From: Eleginops maclovinus
Lineage: Eukaryota; Chordata; Actinopteri; Perciformes; Eleginopidae
DNA length: 64,000 bases
Assembly: GCF_036324505.1 (NCBI RefSeq)
Contig: NC_086352.1
Coordinates: 26,940,812-27,004,811 of the forward strand
Reading direction: 5' to 3'
Part shown: piece after piece, positions 1 through 10,173 of the stretch
How the letters are laid out: each line of letters begins with the position of its first letter
How positions within the stretch are numbered: the stretch's first letter is position 1
Translations under genes and position numbers: made by a program
Notes under the pieces: generated by a model
What the model was told of the DNA's origin: nothing
What the model saw: the letters and a program-made list of their open reading frames with translations, nothing else
The model's database searches: none

Positions 1-225
1 GTGCCTCCCTAGGGAGGTGTTCCAGGCACGTCCAGCTGGGAAGAGACCGAGGGGTAGACCTAGGACCAAGTGGAGGGATTATATCTCTTCGCTGGCCTGG
101 GAGCGTCTTGGAATCCCCCAGTCAGAGCTGGTTGATGTGGCCAGGGAAAGGAAAGTTTGGGGCTCTCTGCTGGAGCTGTTACCTCCGCGACCCTGACGGA
201 AAAGCGGGAGAAGATGGATGGATCT
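1..225 (+). mobile_element. 3' end of an RTE/Rex3-like LINE (5'-truncated)
   Basis: The plus strand encodes the C-terminal tail of a teleost non-LTR retrotransposon polyprotein. The peptide includes RPRGRPRTKWRDYIS, LAWERLGIP and VWGSLLELLP. After the stop comes a very short 3' UTR ending in GATGGATGG, like the (GATG)n tails known for Rex3-type RTE elements. The window edge cuts the 5' side, so the true length is unknown. A related copy with reverse-transcriptase motifs lies on the minus strand at 44222-45065. The LINE identity is secure; the Rex3 name rests on remembered family features. Confidence 0.8.
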
Positions 226-2735
226 TTTTGAAACCTTTTGAAAGCATATACCAATGTTTTAAAAACTATTAAATGTAGTTTTGAGTTTAGCTTGATATGT
301 TTTTTCCTAAATGAGCAGAAGCTGATACCAGTGTTTGATTCATAAAAGGGCATGATGATCAAAGAGCTGGGAAGTCTGTGTGTTCTTGCACAAAGGAATA
401 TGACGCGAATACAAAGTGGTCACTGAGGGAATTGTTTTCACACAATTTAATGAATTACAGAAAGAAGATCAAATCCAAGATGCAAGATTCCAGTTCTTAG
501 AGACCACACGTCTTGTTTCTTTGATTGTGTCACTACAGACAATAGGCATGATGGGGCAGGACTCATCCGCTCTGTCCCAGCTGAGGTAGAAAATGTTGCA
601 TGGTGAGCAGCCGAGGCACTTTACAAAGAGAGAAATAGATCAGTTGTCAACAGGCAACTGCCAACTCTGAGCTAATGAAAGAATTTGTAGAGTGACAAGA
701 AGCAGAAACATCCTTCTCAACACTCGGCTCAGTGTATCCTCCATATGCCGTGCTGCTCAGAGGTGTTTTCAGCAGTGGCAAATTGTCTTCCTTCCATCAG
801 TGATTCCAAAAAACGCATTGATATTTCCTTGGCTGAGCTAAGAGGTCGAGTCTTGCAATTACCTCCTGCCTTGTAAACAAATTGTCCTCCAAGACTGTCT
901 CCTGCCAGGAGCTGTGAAGCTGAGGAGAATTAACTATGCTACGCTCATTAGATAAAACAGACATGGCTTTACAGGCTCAGAAACTTGAAGCACTTTAGAA
1001 TAGAGATGAGAAGATTTTCAGACGTCTTAGTAAATATACTACTGATGGACACTGGATATTTCTCACCTTAAGAGTTAAATGTGTGTATCGCCATGATGGG
1101 GTTTTTCCCATTGTAATTGAGGTTAAAATTAGGGAAAGAAAGAGAATTAAACCATAGGTAGTATTATAAAGAAAAGGGTTAGGGTTAGGGGTTAGAGGTT
1201 TGTTTCGAGGAAGTAACACTTCCTTCGATACCAACCACCAAAGAGAAGAAAATTGATAAGAAAGGGCTAGGGATACTTTATGAGGCTTATTTTTGACATA
1301 TAAAAAAGAATAAGATGTCAATCGGTTGAAGAAAGAGAATAGACGAAAACGGTATACAGGGTTTTTCCAAAGCAGGTAACAGGGGTGCTGCTTTCGGCGT
1401 GTGCCGTCATACCAAAATGCAGATTTTCTCATAAAATGTTAAAGTGATGCCAGAAAACAATATTTCTCTTCAAACGGTATAATAACTCAGAAAATACGTA
1501 ATCGTGTGAAGTAGACCATCAGACGGCATAGAAAGCTTTGTTTTTACAGAGCTCCGACGTTGCTATGTTGTAGTCTGCAGCGCCATCCGGTATATGGGGG
1601 CCATGCTCTCGCAACAATTGAGATATCTTATATACGGGATTAGTGCCACAGTATTGCCCTCAACCTATATTTTTCAAAAACACCCTGGGATAGGAAGCAA
1701 TTGAGCAGTAAATTGCAGTGTTGAGATCTTGACCACGAACAACAGAAGACTTTGCAAAGAACACATTAATTTGTTTTATAGTTTCCGAATATTAGCTGTA
1801 GTGCCCCCTTCAGGACAAACATAGCATGCTGCATTTGCTTGTCATTAATCACATATTTAGTTTTAGTTAGTCTTGTTTTTTTACTTTGTTTACTTTAATA
1901 ACTGTGTCGATTTTCTACTTGTGTGTAATCTTTTTAGTAAGTAACTACAATCTACAAAATAATGAATTTGAGCATCATAAAAGTAGCAGAGATAAGGGGT
2001 AATGCATAATACCTGGCCACATGCTCCAAAGAAAGAGGGGAGGTGAAGCATTATACCTATAAAGACTGGGTTCATACAATCTAAATAAAGAGACATTTAT
2101 AAAGAGTCATAAGCTTTACAACTGAGGTAAGCCAAAAGAAAAAACATGCTGGTGTCTACCTGCATTGTATAAAGTTTTCCGATTTTTTTACCACCGTTCA
2201 AAAGTGCCATAGAATGGATAACTGTATTCACCTTGGCACAGTTGAATAAGGACAGTTCGGTACATTGAACTGACATACCGTGAACCTCAAACACCATTGT
2301 TCCTCCTTCACGTGCAAATCATGAATATGCAGCGGTAAAATGGGCCAATTACAACAATCCCTGTGTGTTACGTAACACACGGTAGTCCAGCCCTAACATT
2401 TACATACACCAGATGTTGGAAACACTAACGCTAACACTTACCAATCCGTAACGTTGCTCTCCAATCTCCGACCAACTGGCTGTTCTTCAAATTCATCGGT
2501 TCTGTTAGAAATAATCAATATATTAGAACGGAACTTTAAAAGATAATTCACTGTTTCTGGACGGATCATATTTGTCCATTTCCGGTAGTATTACAGGATG
2601 TTGTTTTTAGCCTCAGATAGCATAAAGCTAATATTGTTTTGTATATATGAGTAGAGGGAGAAGGACCAGTGGAGTTGCATACTAAACACACCGCCTCTAC
2701 CTCTCTCTCATTGATGTTGCAATGATACAGTTGCC
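226..2735. other. Non-coding stretch, no gene recognised
   Basis: AT-rich sequence with only short open frames lacking recognisable domains. The 145-aa minus-strand frame at 995-1432 has no family likeness and runs through low-complexity sequence, including a short TTAGGG-like run near 1178-1200. A perfect 18-bp palindrome lies at 2363-2380. Confidence 0.5.
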
Positions 2736-3217
2736 TGTTTAATAACTGATAAACCTCCTAAGAATTGCATAATAGAATATCGTAGATGACAGCTCCAGGA
2801 CTTCGCTAACAAGATGGCGACGGTGACGTCATAAGAGAACCCGCCCCCGACGACGTCAGCCTATAGAGGAGGATCCAGCCCCCCGCTACCAACCAATGAG
2901 AGCACGACAGCGGGGCGCGTCTGATTTTGAAGTTGTTTATTGTATGGTCGGAAAGGGGTGGTTCTATAAAACATGTTAGGATTGTGAAATCGAGCTCTCT
3001 TTTGTTCCGGACCGCCAGACAGTAACTACTGATGGGCTCCGCTCAGTCAGTGGCCTGTGGACGCGAGTCCCGGGCTATTGAGCCACAGCTGTGAAGCTTT
3101 TGTAAGGCCTACTACTGCATCCTTTTATTAAACACTCCTTTTATAACTTTTAAGGGAGTTTTGCTTTCTTTATTTTAAACCGTCTCCTGGGCTTCAAATA
3201 AACGAACATTTCTTACA
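2736..3217 (+). mobile_element. LTR-like segment with promoter and polyadenylation signals
   Basis: This GC-richer block has the order expected of a retroelement LTR. There is AAGATGGCGA (YY1-like) at 2811, a full CRE (TGACGTCA) at 2824-2831, a second GACGTCA at about 2852, a CCAAT box near 2893 and a TATA box (CTATAAAA) near 2964. ATTAAA follows at 3127, and the block ends in ...TTTCTTACA at 3217. The left boundary is uncertain because I found no clean target-site duplication. TGTTTAATAA near 2736 is one candidate start, flanked by GTTGCC against GTTCCC on the right. A host promoter with a non-coding first exon is the main alternative. Confidence 0.45.
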
Positions 3218-3724
3218 GTTCCCTCCTCCAATAAAGGCTCAAACATGTAAGGTTGGATGCCAATAGCCTCCATGGTTCATCTCTCACAGTTTAGCAAACT
3301 TCACTTACTCCTGTGAGCTCTGAGGCAGCCATGGATTGCTCCTTGTAAACCAGCCAATCAGAGCATTTAATTATTTAAATGAGCCCACAGATAAGGCAAT
3401 TCAGCTTGCTTCACTCTAGGACCAAATCATAGGGTTGTAAATGGGTCTGTAAAACCGCATCTGGACATTTTTTGGATCAACTAACGTTGCATTCTATGGC
3501 ATCTTTAAAGATTTTTTCTCTATCACAAAAACCGAATAGGCTGGAGAAGATAATAGGAGCAAGTCAGTCACAAACTTTTAACAAGCGCACAGTCCTGATA
3601 CCAAGCTCAAACCAAAAAAGACAACGTCGAAAAGCTTAGTTTTTGTTGCCAGCACAAACAAGTAATCAATACATTTGTGATATTGCTGCAATGTAGCTTC
3701 CTGCCACCAGCGGCAGCACTTCCA
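3218..3724. other. Non-coding stretch between LTR-like block and THAP element
   Basis: No coding frame with a recognised domain. Part of it (about 3230-3480) reads like a dispersed fish repeat, but I could not delimit its ends. Confidence 0.4.
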
Positions 3725-3815
3725 ATAGCCTCGTTGCACGGTAACCGTAAATTCTACTTCCGCTGTTACTGTATGCGCTTCTAAACTTCCGGTGTGATAT
3801 CGGTGAACGTCAAAC

Positions 3816-3969
3816 ATGGCGAGTTTCTACACTAGATGCCTGCAGGATCTCCCAAACATTTCCATCTCAGATGTCCACCGACTTGTTCGGATGGGCAGTT
3901 CTACACCGAAGAGCAAACGTGATAAGGGATACAAAATGTACCTATCCAGTTATATCGACAATTATGAAG
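3816..3969 (+). pseudogene. First exon of a second transposon gene (YqaJ-type?), copy 1
   Basis: The ATG at 3816 opens a 51-codon frame (start MASFYTRCLQDLP, end YIDNYEG) that runs into a consensus splice donor, AAG|GTAAGT, at 3969/3970. No downstream exon survives inside the element, so it is an orphan exon. The same exon with the same length and donor is preserved in copy 2 (48598-48751, minus strand). The wording is like the N-terminus of YqaJ-recombinase proteins encoded by fish ISL2EU transposons, but this is a recollection of family style and is not demonstrated here. Confidence 0.5.
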
Positions 3970-4100
3970 GTAAGTTGTAACTATGGCACAATATTATTGT
4001 AGCTACATAGCTAACATTAGCGCTTACATAGTGATATTACTGTGGTAATAGCTTTACTTACTTTTATAATTTAACGTGGTCTTTGCTCGACTTTTCAATG

Positions 4101-4799
4101 TTAGAAAGATATAAGATTATTGTTTTGTATAAAATAACATGTATGATGTTGAATTCCCACAGTTTCAAATAAAGATCCAGCAGGGAGAGTGAGCGTCAGG
4201 GCTGTTTGTTTCCGAATGCTGTCATCCGACGCTGTCAGACGATGTAACCCAAACCTCTGCCGCAGGTGTAGCCCCTCGATCTGCTGTTCCAGCTCCAAAA
4301 TCCTCCGACGCAAGGCTTCGTTGTCCTCAACCAAGTCACTTGCTCGTATCACCGTTTGTGGCAACACCGAGTAGTCGTGGTCAGTAGCTACAGCCGCGAT
4401 TTCCATCTCGTTGTCAGAGACATCGGGACTCTCCACATCTGGCCGCGGGCGCCTCTCCCAAACACTCGGTCTAGGTGCCGATAGCTCAAACCCGTTCCAA
4501 GAAAACAGAACAGGGACTGATCCCTTTTGGAGTTTTCTTAGTCCCCCGGCTGTCACGACAAAATCTGTGCTTTTAAAGTGCCTACTGCAGACCTTTGAAT
4601 GTTTCGTCGGACTGAAATTATCCCTTCGGATTCTCCTCAGCCACTCGGCCCGTACCGCCGGGTCAACGGGAAATGAATGAAAGGAAAGTAGCTTATTGTA
4701 CCTCGAAGAATTCGTACACTGAGGTACACAACAGTGCAGTGCCGATGTCCCCACCCTTTGAAAGGTCAGTCGTCTTTCTTTTATTGTGAACACACTCAT
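4101..4799 (-). CDS. THAP-domain protein of the deleted transposon, copy 1 (232 aa)
   Basis: Residues about 22-105 form a THAP-type C2CH zinc finger. CCVPQC supplies the first two cysteines, KVCSRHF supplies the third cysteine and the histidine, and GSVPVLF matches the C-terminal AVPxF-like box. A predicted coiled-coil stretch follows near residues 155-180 (EALRRRILELEQQIE). THAP domains bind DNA in P-element and related transposases. The catalytic region is absent, so the frame ends in unrelated deletion-junction sequence. The product could bind element ends but could not cut DNA. Residues 1-168 read identically in copy 2. Whether the frame is expressed is unknown. Confidence 0.7.
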   Translation of the reverse strand: MSVFTIKERRLTFQRVGTSALHCCVPQCTNSSRYNKLLSFHSFPVDPAVRAEWLRRIRRDNFSPTKHSKVCSRHFKSTDFVVTAGGLRKLQKGSVPVLFSWNGFELSAPRPSVWERRPRPDVESPDVSDNEMEIAAVATDHDYSVLPQTVIRASDLVEDNEALRRRILELEQQIEGLHLRQRFGLHRLTASDDSIRKQTALTLTLPAGSLFETVGIQHHTCYFIQNNNLISF

Positions 4800-4943
4800 T
4801 GTACACTTCTAAATAGTAAAAGCCGGTTACCGGTATCCAGCTGTCAAACGCTATCATAACACGGAAGTGTTTGACCGGAAGTTTAGACGCGCATACAAGT
4901 AACAGCGGAAGTAGAATTTACGGTTACCGTGCAACGAGGCTAT

Positions 4944-5209
4944 AAGCAACGCTAAAGTGATTACGTCAGAAAGAATGTAGTTGAAATGCGACTTCAGTGA
5001 CTTAAGCGGGAGCATTACTCATGTTACGACAATCATGGATCAACACTTTATTTGTCAAAAAGAAAAACCCACATGATTATGGTAGTGACCTGACAGAACA
5101 AGTGCGTCAGTGTTTTGTCATTAAATGTTCAAAAGGAAAATGTTTAAACTGAGATAACAGAAAAGTAGAATGTGATCATGAACAGCAGTGCAACTCCAAC
5201 ACAATCTGT
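4944..5209. other. Unannotated spacer between the THAP element and the hAT-F nest
   Basis: Non-coding sequence without recognised motifs. It ends in ATGCCGTC (5210-5217), the left target duplication of hAT-F. Confidence 0.4.
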
Positions 5210-6297
5210 ATGCCGTCTAGGGTTGTCAAAATTGCTCAAAAATGACGTTTGAATATTCCCTCGAATATCTGTATTCGCACATTACGTCAATGACGCGCAT
5301 TGCGTCAATAACAGGACAAACTAATACAACGAGACATAACTACTTGTATACATGGGCATCGCCACAATATAATTTGGGGGGGACACGTCCCCCTCACTTT
5401 AAAAAACAAAGTCCCTCGTCGTTTGGAACACCTCACATTTGCCATCAAAAATATTATTGCATGACTGCATTTTAGTCCAGCGTTCTTTTCATTGCTTTAC
5501 AATGAAATCCGTTCCACTTTATCATAGGGGGAATACCCATATCAATAAATCCACTCCGCGTTTTCCTAGTTTCCTACACGCAGTCGCATCACGCACAACA
5601 AGCCTATGTTGAGAGTCAGATCAACACAGACAAACTTCAGCAACAGTCAGTCAAAATGCCCAGCTTTTGCTAGCTTTTTTCCTAGATACACATTTTACGT
5701 TTCCTCATAACTTGTATGAGATATTTTGTTGCATGACATTAATGTAGGGCTATATGTTGCCTCATTTGTTTCTAATTCACTCAGTTTTTTTAAAATCCTC
5801 ATCTTTTGCTCTCATTAAATAGAGAATAAAGTGCCAAAAAAGTTGACAGTGTCAGTCCTCTGTGTATTACACTAGAACAGGGGTTTTCAACCGGTGGTCC
5901 GCGGACCCCTGGTGGTCCGCGGCGGCATTGCATGTGGTCCGTGACAAGAGCCTATGTTGATCAGTTCACCATTGTTTTTTTTTAATATAAATTCGCTTTG
6001 ATATTTCAACACATTTCCAGAATACCGTTACATATCGTGAAAAATATGTTTAAAATAATATAAAGGAAATTCAAGCTGACAGAATGTAGCCTTGCGCCTA
6101 TCCAGTCTATGGTAGCCTGTGATTCGCTAATGGTAATGAGTTGCGTCGCTAACCTCACTTATTATTCATTACGTACAGTCTTGCGAGCAAAGTTGACACA
6201 CATTTATAAGCATAGCCGACGAGAGTATTTTAAGATAGGTTGTAGTACAGCAAACATTTGTTACATATGTACTAGTCTAGCTATATATCTAGCACCA

Positions 6298-8190
6298 ATG
6301 GATCGTTTTGTAGTGAGGAAAGTGCCAGAGGGACAGGCTGCCATGACAGAGGGTCAGGCTGCCACGACAGAGGGACAGGCCGCCACGATAGGGCAAGGAC
6401 AGGCTTCCGAAGCGTCAACTTCGCAAAAAAGACGAAAAAGAAAATACAATGAGGAATATGTTAAATATGGATTCACAGTGACGACAGACAGAGCAGGAGA
6501 GGAGGTACCACTGTGTTTCGTATGTTCAACAATTCTCTGTAATGAAGCTATGAAGCCGTCGAAACTTACGCGGCATATGGAGACGCATCACGTCCACTTG
6601 AAGGCCAAACCCGTTGAGTACATGCAACAGATGTTGCGTGATTTCAAAGGACAGCAGGCTACCATGAGGAAGAGTGCAAAAATAAATGAAAACGCACTGA
6701 AAGCATCGTATCTGGTCGCTCTCAGGGTTGCAAAAAGTAAGAAGCCCCATACCATTGCAGAGCAGCTTATATTGCCAGCAGCCATAGATATGTGCAGAGC
6801 TATGGTAAGCGAAGAATGTGCCAACAAATTAAAAACTATTCCGTTGTCAGACAACACAATCGGAAGACGAATTGGGGAAATGGCAAATGATGTCAAAGAC
6901 CAGCTGATGGCAAAACTTCAGACAGTTCTGTTTTCCCTTCAAATCGACGAGACGACAGATGTTACTAATGATGCGCAACTGTTAACATTTGTGCGATACG
7001 AGGACAGTGGCACTATGTGCGAGGAATTTCTTTTTTGCAAACCACTGCCCGGGCGAACTACCGGTGTAGAAATATTTAAAGCACTGGACGATTTTTTCAC
7101 GGAGCACAATATCTCGTGGCAGAGGTGCGTTGCATTATGCAGCGATGGGGCCCGAGCCATGAGTGGCAGCAAGACTGGACTGTTTGCGCATGTAAGGAGG
7201 GTGGCTCCGGGGGTAATTTGGACACACTGCCTGATTCATAGAGAGGCTCTCGCCTCCAAAGATCTCAGTGTTGAGCTCAGTGGTGTGTTTGATGTCGTTG
7301 TCAAGACGGTCAACTTCATAAAACGAAACGCATTGAATACACGCCTGTTTTCATCCCTATGCCATGACTTGGGAAGTGAACACAGCTCTCTCCTTTATCA
7401 TTCAGAGGTGCGTTGGCTGTCTCGCGGCGCTGTGCTCGCCCGTGTGTTTGAACTATGCGGAGCTATCTACGAGTTCTTGTGCGAGAAGCATTCTGATCTG
7501 GCTTCCAATTTCAACGATAGTTACTGGTTAACTAAGCTGGCGTACCTCACAGATGTTTTTGCAGAGCTGAACAAGTTGAACAGCTCCATGCAAGGGAGAG
7601 ATGCAAACGTCATGCAGCTCTACGAGAAGCTCGACGCATTTGTGAAAAAAATGTCAAAGTGGATCGAACGAGTGGAGAGCAATAACTTGGCGATGTTTCC
7701 TTCAGTTGAGGAATACCCTGACAGCACTGACATCAACGACACTATATGTGAGCATTTGAGGAAGCTTGTGCGTCAATTCGCAAAGTACTTCACTGATTCG
7801 GAAGAGTGGCGCCGTGACAGCAAGTGGATCCTGCTCCCATTCAGTGACGATGCATCAGTAGGGTCAAGTCTGACGGCTGTGGAAGAGGATAAGCTGATTG
7901 AGATGTCCACAGACTCTGTCAGGAGGCATATGTACGACACACAGCCCCTTGTTAAATTCTGGATAAGTTGCCAGACAGAATTTCCACAGCTTGCTGCAAA
8001 AGCAATGAGGTGTCTTTTGCCCTTTCCAACCACATACCTGTGTGAGAGTGGTTTTTCTACACTGGCGTACTTAAAGAATAAGTACAGGGCTAGGCTTGAT
8101 CCAGAGAATGACATGAGACTGTCTCTGTCTACCATTTCGCCACGAATAGACAGGCTGTGTGGACTTCACCACGCCCAGATATCACACTGA
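6298..8190 (+). CDS. Intact hAT transposase of hAT-D (630 aa, ZBED5/FAM200-like)
   Basis: Cut-and-paste transposase, expected to act in the nucleus on the hAT-D ends. The start at 6298 is preferred over the in-frame ATG at 6109: it has a good context (ACCAATGG) and begins the conserved-looking sequence, while the upstream 63 residues are hydrophobic and unlike the family. Residues 10-37 hold short TEGQAA repeats and about 44-49 is a basic run. A BED-like zinc finger has C73, C76, H93 and H97. Likely catalytic aspartates are D217 (LQIDETTD) and D283 (CSDGARAMSG), and the RW motif is at 372-373. The C-terminal hAT dimerisation region includes CESGFSTLAYLKNKYRARL near residue 580. No stop or frameshift is seen and the length is typical of the group. 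Confidence 0.92.
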   Translation: MDRFVVRKVPEGQAAMTEGQAATTEGQAATIGQGQASEASTSQKRRKRKYNEEYVKYGFTVTTDRAGEEVPLCFVCSTILCNEAMKPSKLTRHMETHHVHLKAKPVEYMQQMLRDFKGQQATMRKSAKINENALKASYLVALRVAKSKKPHTIAEQLILPAAIDMCRAMVSEECANKLKTIPLSDNTIGRRIGEMANDVKDQLMAKLQTVLFSLQIDETTDVTNDAQLLTFVRYEDSGTMCEEFLFCKPLPGRTTGVEIFKALDDFFTEHNISWQRCVALCSDGARAMSGSKTGLFAHVRRVAPGVIWTHCLIHREALASKDLSVELSGVFDVVVKTVNFIKRNALNTRLFSSLCHDLGSEHSSLLYHSEVRWLSRGAVLARVFELCGAIYEFLCEKHSDLASNFNDSYWLTKLAYLTDVFAELNKLNSSMQGRDANVMQLYEKLDAFVKKMSKWIERVESNNLAMFPSVEEYPDSTDINDTICEHLRKLVRQFAKYFTDSEEWRRDSKWILLPFSDDASVGSSLTAVEEDKLIEMSTDSVRRHMYDTQPLVKFWISCQTEFPQLAAKAMRCLLPFPTTYLCESGFSTLAYLKNKYRARLDPENDMRLSLSTISPRIDRLCGLHHAQISH

Positions 8191-8220
8191 CAGGTAGGCC
8201 TAATTCTCCCATGTTTTCAC

Positions 8221-8663
8221 TGTTACGACCCTGGCGGGTTTAGGCCCCGCCCTGTGTTAATGGTAAGCCTGTTCTCTCTCCCTGCTTTTCTCAATCTCTC
8301 TCTGCTTTTCTCAATCTCTCTGTCTCTACAGCAGGTGATTGGTGACAGGTCTGTCCTGGCTGGGTTATAAAAGCCCTGACCAGCCAGCAGTTGAGGCTGC
8401 CTTGGTCTTCATTTGTTGGATTTTGGTTCTCCGGTGTTGTTGGATTTTTGTTCTCCGTTGTTGTTTTGTCACACACCTAGACTGACTTTGCATGACATTT
8501 TTAGTTACTTTTCCCAATACTGAATTGCACAACACTTTATTATTCTTTATTCTTTCTTTAAAATAATCTTTAATTTAATTTAATTTAATAAATCTACTTT
8601 TATTATTATAAAATCTGCGTGGCCTCTCTTTCATGTTTCATGCATTGAGCTATGCATGTAACA
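8221..8663 (+). mobile_element. Solo LTR of a Gypsy-like retrotransposon, nested in hAT-D
   Basis: It begins TGTTACGACCC at 8221 and ends ATGTAACA at 8663, giving a 6-bp inverted end pair TGTTAC/GTAACA with TG...CA termini. It contains a TATA box (TTATAAAAG at about 8365-8373) and AATAAA at 8587-8592, so U3-R-U5 order runs on the plus strand. It lies between the transposase stop codon and the 3' inverted repeat of hAT-D. No gag or pol sequence is present, as expected after LTR-LTR recombination. I could not find a clean 4-6 bp target duplication. Confidence 0.75.
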
Positions 8664-9326
8664 CCAAATACACACGCGCACGCGCAGGCACATCAGTGGG
8701 CCGCGGATTGCTTTCTAGTCCGAATGGTGGTCCCTGGGACAAAACCAGTTGAAAACCCCTGCACTAGAACATAATAGTAGTCAGTAATTGCAGACCATGC
8801 CAGCTCCAAGGAAAAACAATGAAAGATGGAGATCATATTCAATCTACAAACATGATCAAATGCACCAGAATGCAGGAAATTGCATCTACTTCTTTGAAAA
8901 TGTTCTGGGGGAGGACCCCCAGACCCTCTGCTAAAATGTGTCCCCCCCACATTCAAAATGCTGCTGACGCCCTTGCTTGTATAGGTAGTTAATTTAAGTT
9001 TAAACATATTTGACAACAACAGTATTTCCAGACAGGGCTTTTTAGATTTCTTGGGGTTAAAATCCCTTTCTCTGCTGCGGTCGAGTTGGGCTTCCATCGT
9101 AAGTCAACTTTCAGCAGTGACTCTGTGCCAGACAGTGCGACTCCTGTGACCTGTCCCTGACCCTTCAGGCAGCGCGCCCACTCGCAAAGCAGACAGCCGC
9201 GCCGCTGCTGAAGCGGGTGTGTTTTTCCACATTCGATTATTAATTTTCACCTTCGAATGTCTGTTTTTAAAAACTATTCGATATATATTCAAATTTAGAA
9301 TATTCGTTGACAGCCCTAATGCCGTC

Positions 9327-10173
9327 ACAGACTAAATTAAGCGATTCACTGGATGAAAACAGAATATCTCTTCAGTGATGAGGTACCTATCTCGTTCGCT
9401 TCATTCACATATCATTATCCACTCCTACTTGAGAAAAGCTCTACCTTCCTCCCGTGTGCTGAAGTGTACAAAATGCAGATACTCACCCTGGGGCAGGAGC
9501 ATATAATTTCCTGTCACATTTCCCTGGCCATGAATATATGGATGCAATTGTATAGGCTGTGACAATGTATAGAGATGTTCAATATGGAGTTTTTTTTACT
9601 ACGACAAAATGACAAACTATCAATAAACGCACCTGCCTCAGTTTAAGATTTAACACACTATGTGAAATCATTCCCTGATCACTAATGTTTTGAGATATAT
9701 ACTCTATGGATACTTAAGATTTAAAGAAAAAAGTTTAATAAAACAAATGAACACAACAATATATTTCCTTTTAAACCTAGAATTGTGGTTTGTCTAAAGA
9801 AAGTGTGTTTTTGTTTCAGTGTGTGACAGAGAGCATTTGAGGTGGACCGGCCACATAGCAGGAACTATCATAGCCTGCTACAGTAATACATTTCTTTGGA
9901 TCATTGCGTCCTCCCCCCTCTCTCCCTCTCTCCCTATGCGTTTGTTAAATCACAGAAGTTATGTTCTAGATGTCCTGTTTCTCTTATCACCTGTGCTACA
10001 ACCAGCAACCAGACAGCTCAATTGTCCCCCTTGGTTATCAGTATTTAACACGGGGGAAGGTACAAGATGCATGCCGTTCAGAATTACCTGTGAGGACATC
10101 TGAAAGGCTTGCATTTGTGGGAGGAGAAGTCAAATTTAACCAAAAGATTTTGAGGATAAATGGACTCGTAAAT
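9327..10173. other. Non-coding stretch between the hAT-F nest and the 10.2-kb MITE
   Basis: Several short frames of 60-95 aa show no domain or signal. I see no RNA gene or clear repeat boundary here. Confidence 0.4.

Larger units (their letters stand above)
3728..4940. mobile_element. Deleted THAP/ISL2EU-like DNA transposon, copy 1
   Basis: Terminal inverted repeats of about 66 bp (GCCTCGTTGCACGG...) match at both ends with only a small indel and a mismatch. They are flanked by TA on each side, consistent with a 2-bp TA duplication. Inside are two divergent coding pieces: a THAP-domain frame on the minus strand (4101-4799) and a first exon with a splice donor on the plus strand (3816-3969). 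No DDE catalytic domain is present, so this is an internally deleted, non-autonomous copy. The gene pair resembles ISL2EU-type elements, which carry a THAP transposase and a YqaJ exonuclease gene; that assignment is inference. Copy 2 is at 47813-48839. Confidence 0.8.
5878..8761 (+). mobile_element. hAT-D: autonomous-looking hAT transposon inserted in hAT-R
   Basis: Terminal inverted repeats are CAGGGGTTTTCAACCGG at 5878 and its inverse with one mismatch ending at 8761. A perfect 8-bp duplication CACTAGAA flanks it (5870-5877 and 8762-8769). It carries one intact transposase frame and, downstream of the stop codon, a solo LTR (8221-8663). Without the LTR it is about 2.44 kb, a normal size for this group. 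Intact ends, duplication and ORF suggest that it moved recently or could still be mobilised. Confidence 0.93.
5351..8975. mobile_element. hAT-R: non-autonomous hAT element, copy 1, inserted in hAT-F
   Basis: Ends are CATGGGCATCGCC at 5351 and the imperfect inverse GCTGACGCCCTTG ending at 8975. An exact 8-bp duplication CTTGTATA flanks it (5343-5350 and 8976-8983). The element itself is about 733 bp (5351-5877 and 8770-8975) with no transposase; the rest is the later hAT-D insertion. A second copy at 57210-57822 has the uninterrupted sequence at the position where hAT-D landed, which independently confirms the hAT-D boundaries. Confidence 0.85.
5218..9318. mobile_element. hAT-F: outer non-autonomous hAT element of a four-layer nest
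   Basis: It starts TAGGGTTGTCAA at 5218 and ends TTGACAGCCCTA at 9318, an inverted repeat of the TAGGGCTGTCAA type common in fish. It is flanked by a perfect 8-bp target-site duplication ATGCCGTC (5210-5217 and 9319-9326), the hallmark of hAT transposition. With the nested insertion removed, only about 470 bp belong to this element (5218-5350 and 8984-9318), with no coding capacity, so it needed a transposase from elsewhere. Confidence 0.85.

Noticed and set aside
1175..1200. Possible interstitial telomere repeat
   Set aside because: Only two imperfect TTAGGG-like units, too short to support.
995..1432. 145-aa minus-strand frame
   Set aside because: No recognisable domain; passes through simple TTAGGG-like sequence; no homology clue.
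6109..6297. N-terminal extension of the hAT-D transposase to the upstream ATG
   Set aside because: The extra 63 residues lack family character, and the ATG at 6298 has a better context and a typical start of the protein.
8657..8670. Clean target-site duplication for the solo LTR in hAT-D
   Set aside because: The bases before TGTTACG (TTCAC) and after GTAACA (CCAAA) do not match, so no duplication is claimed.
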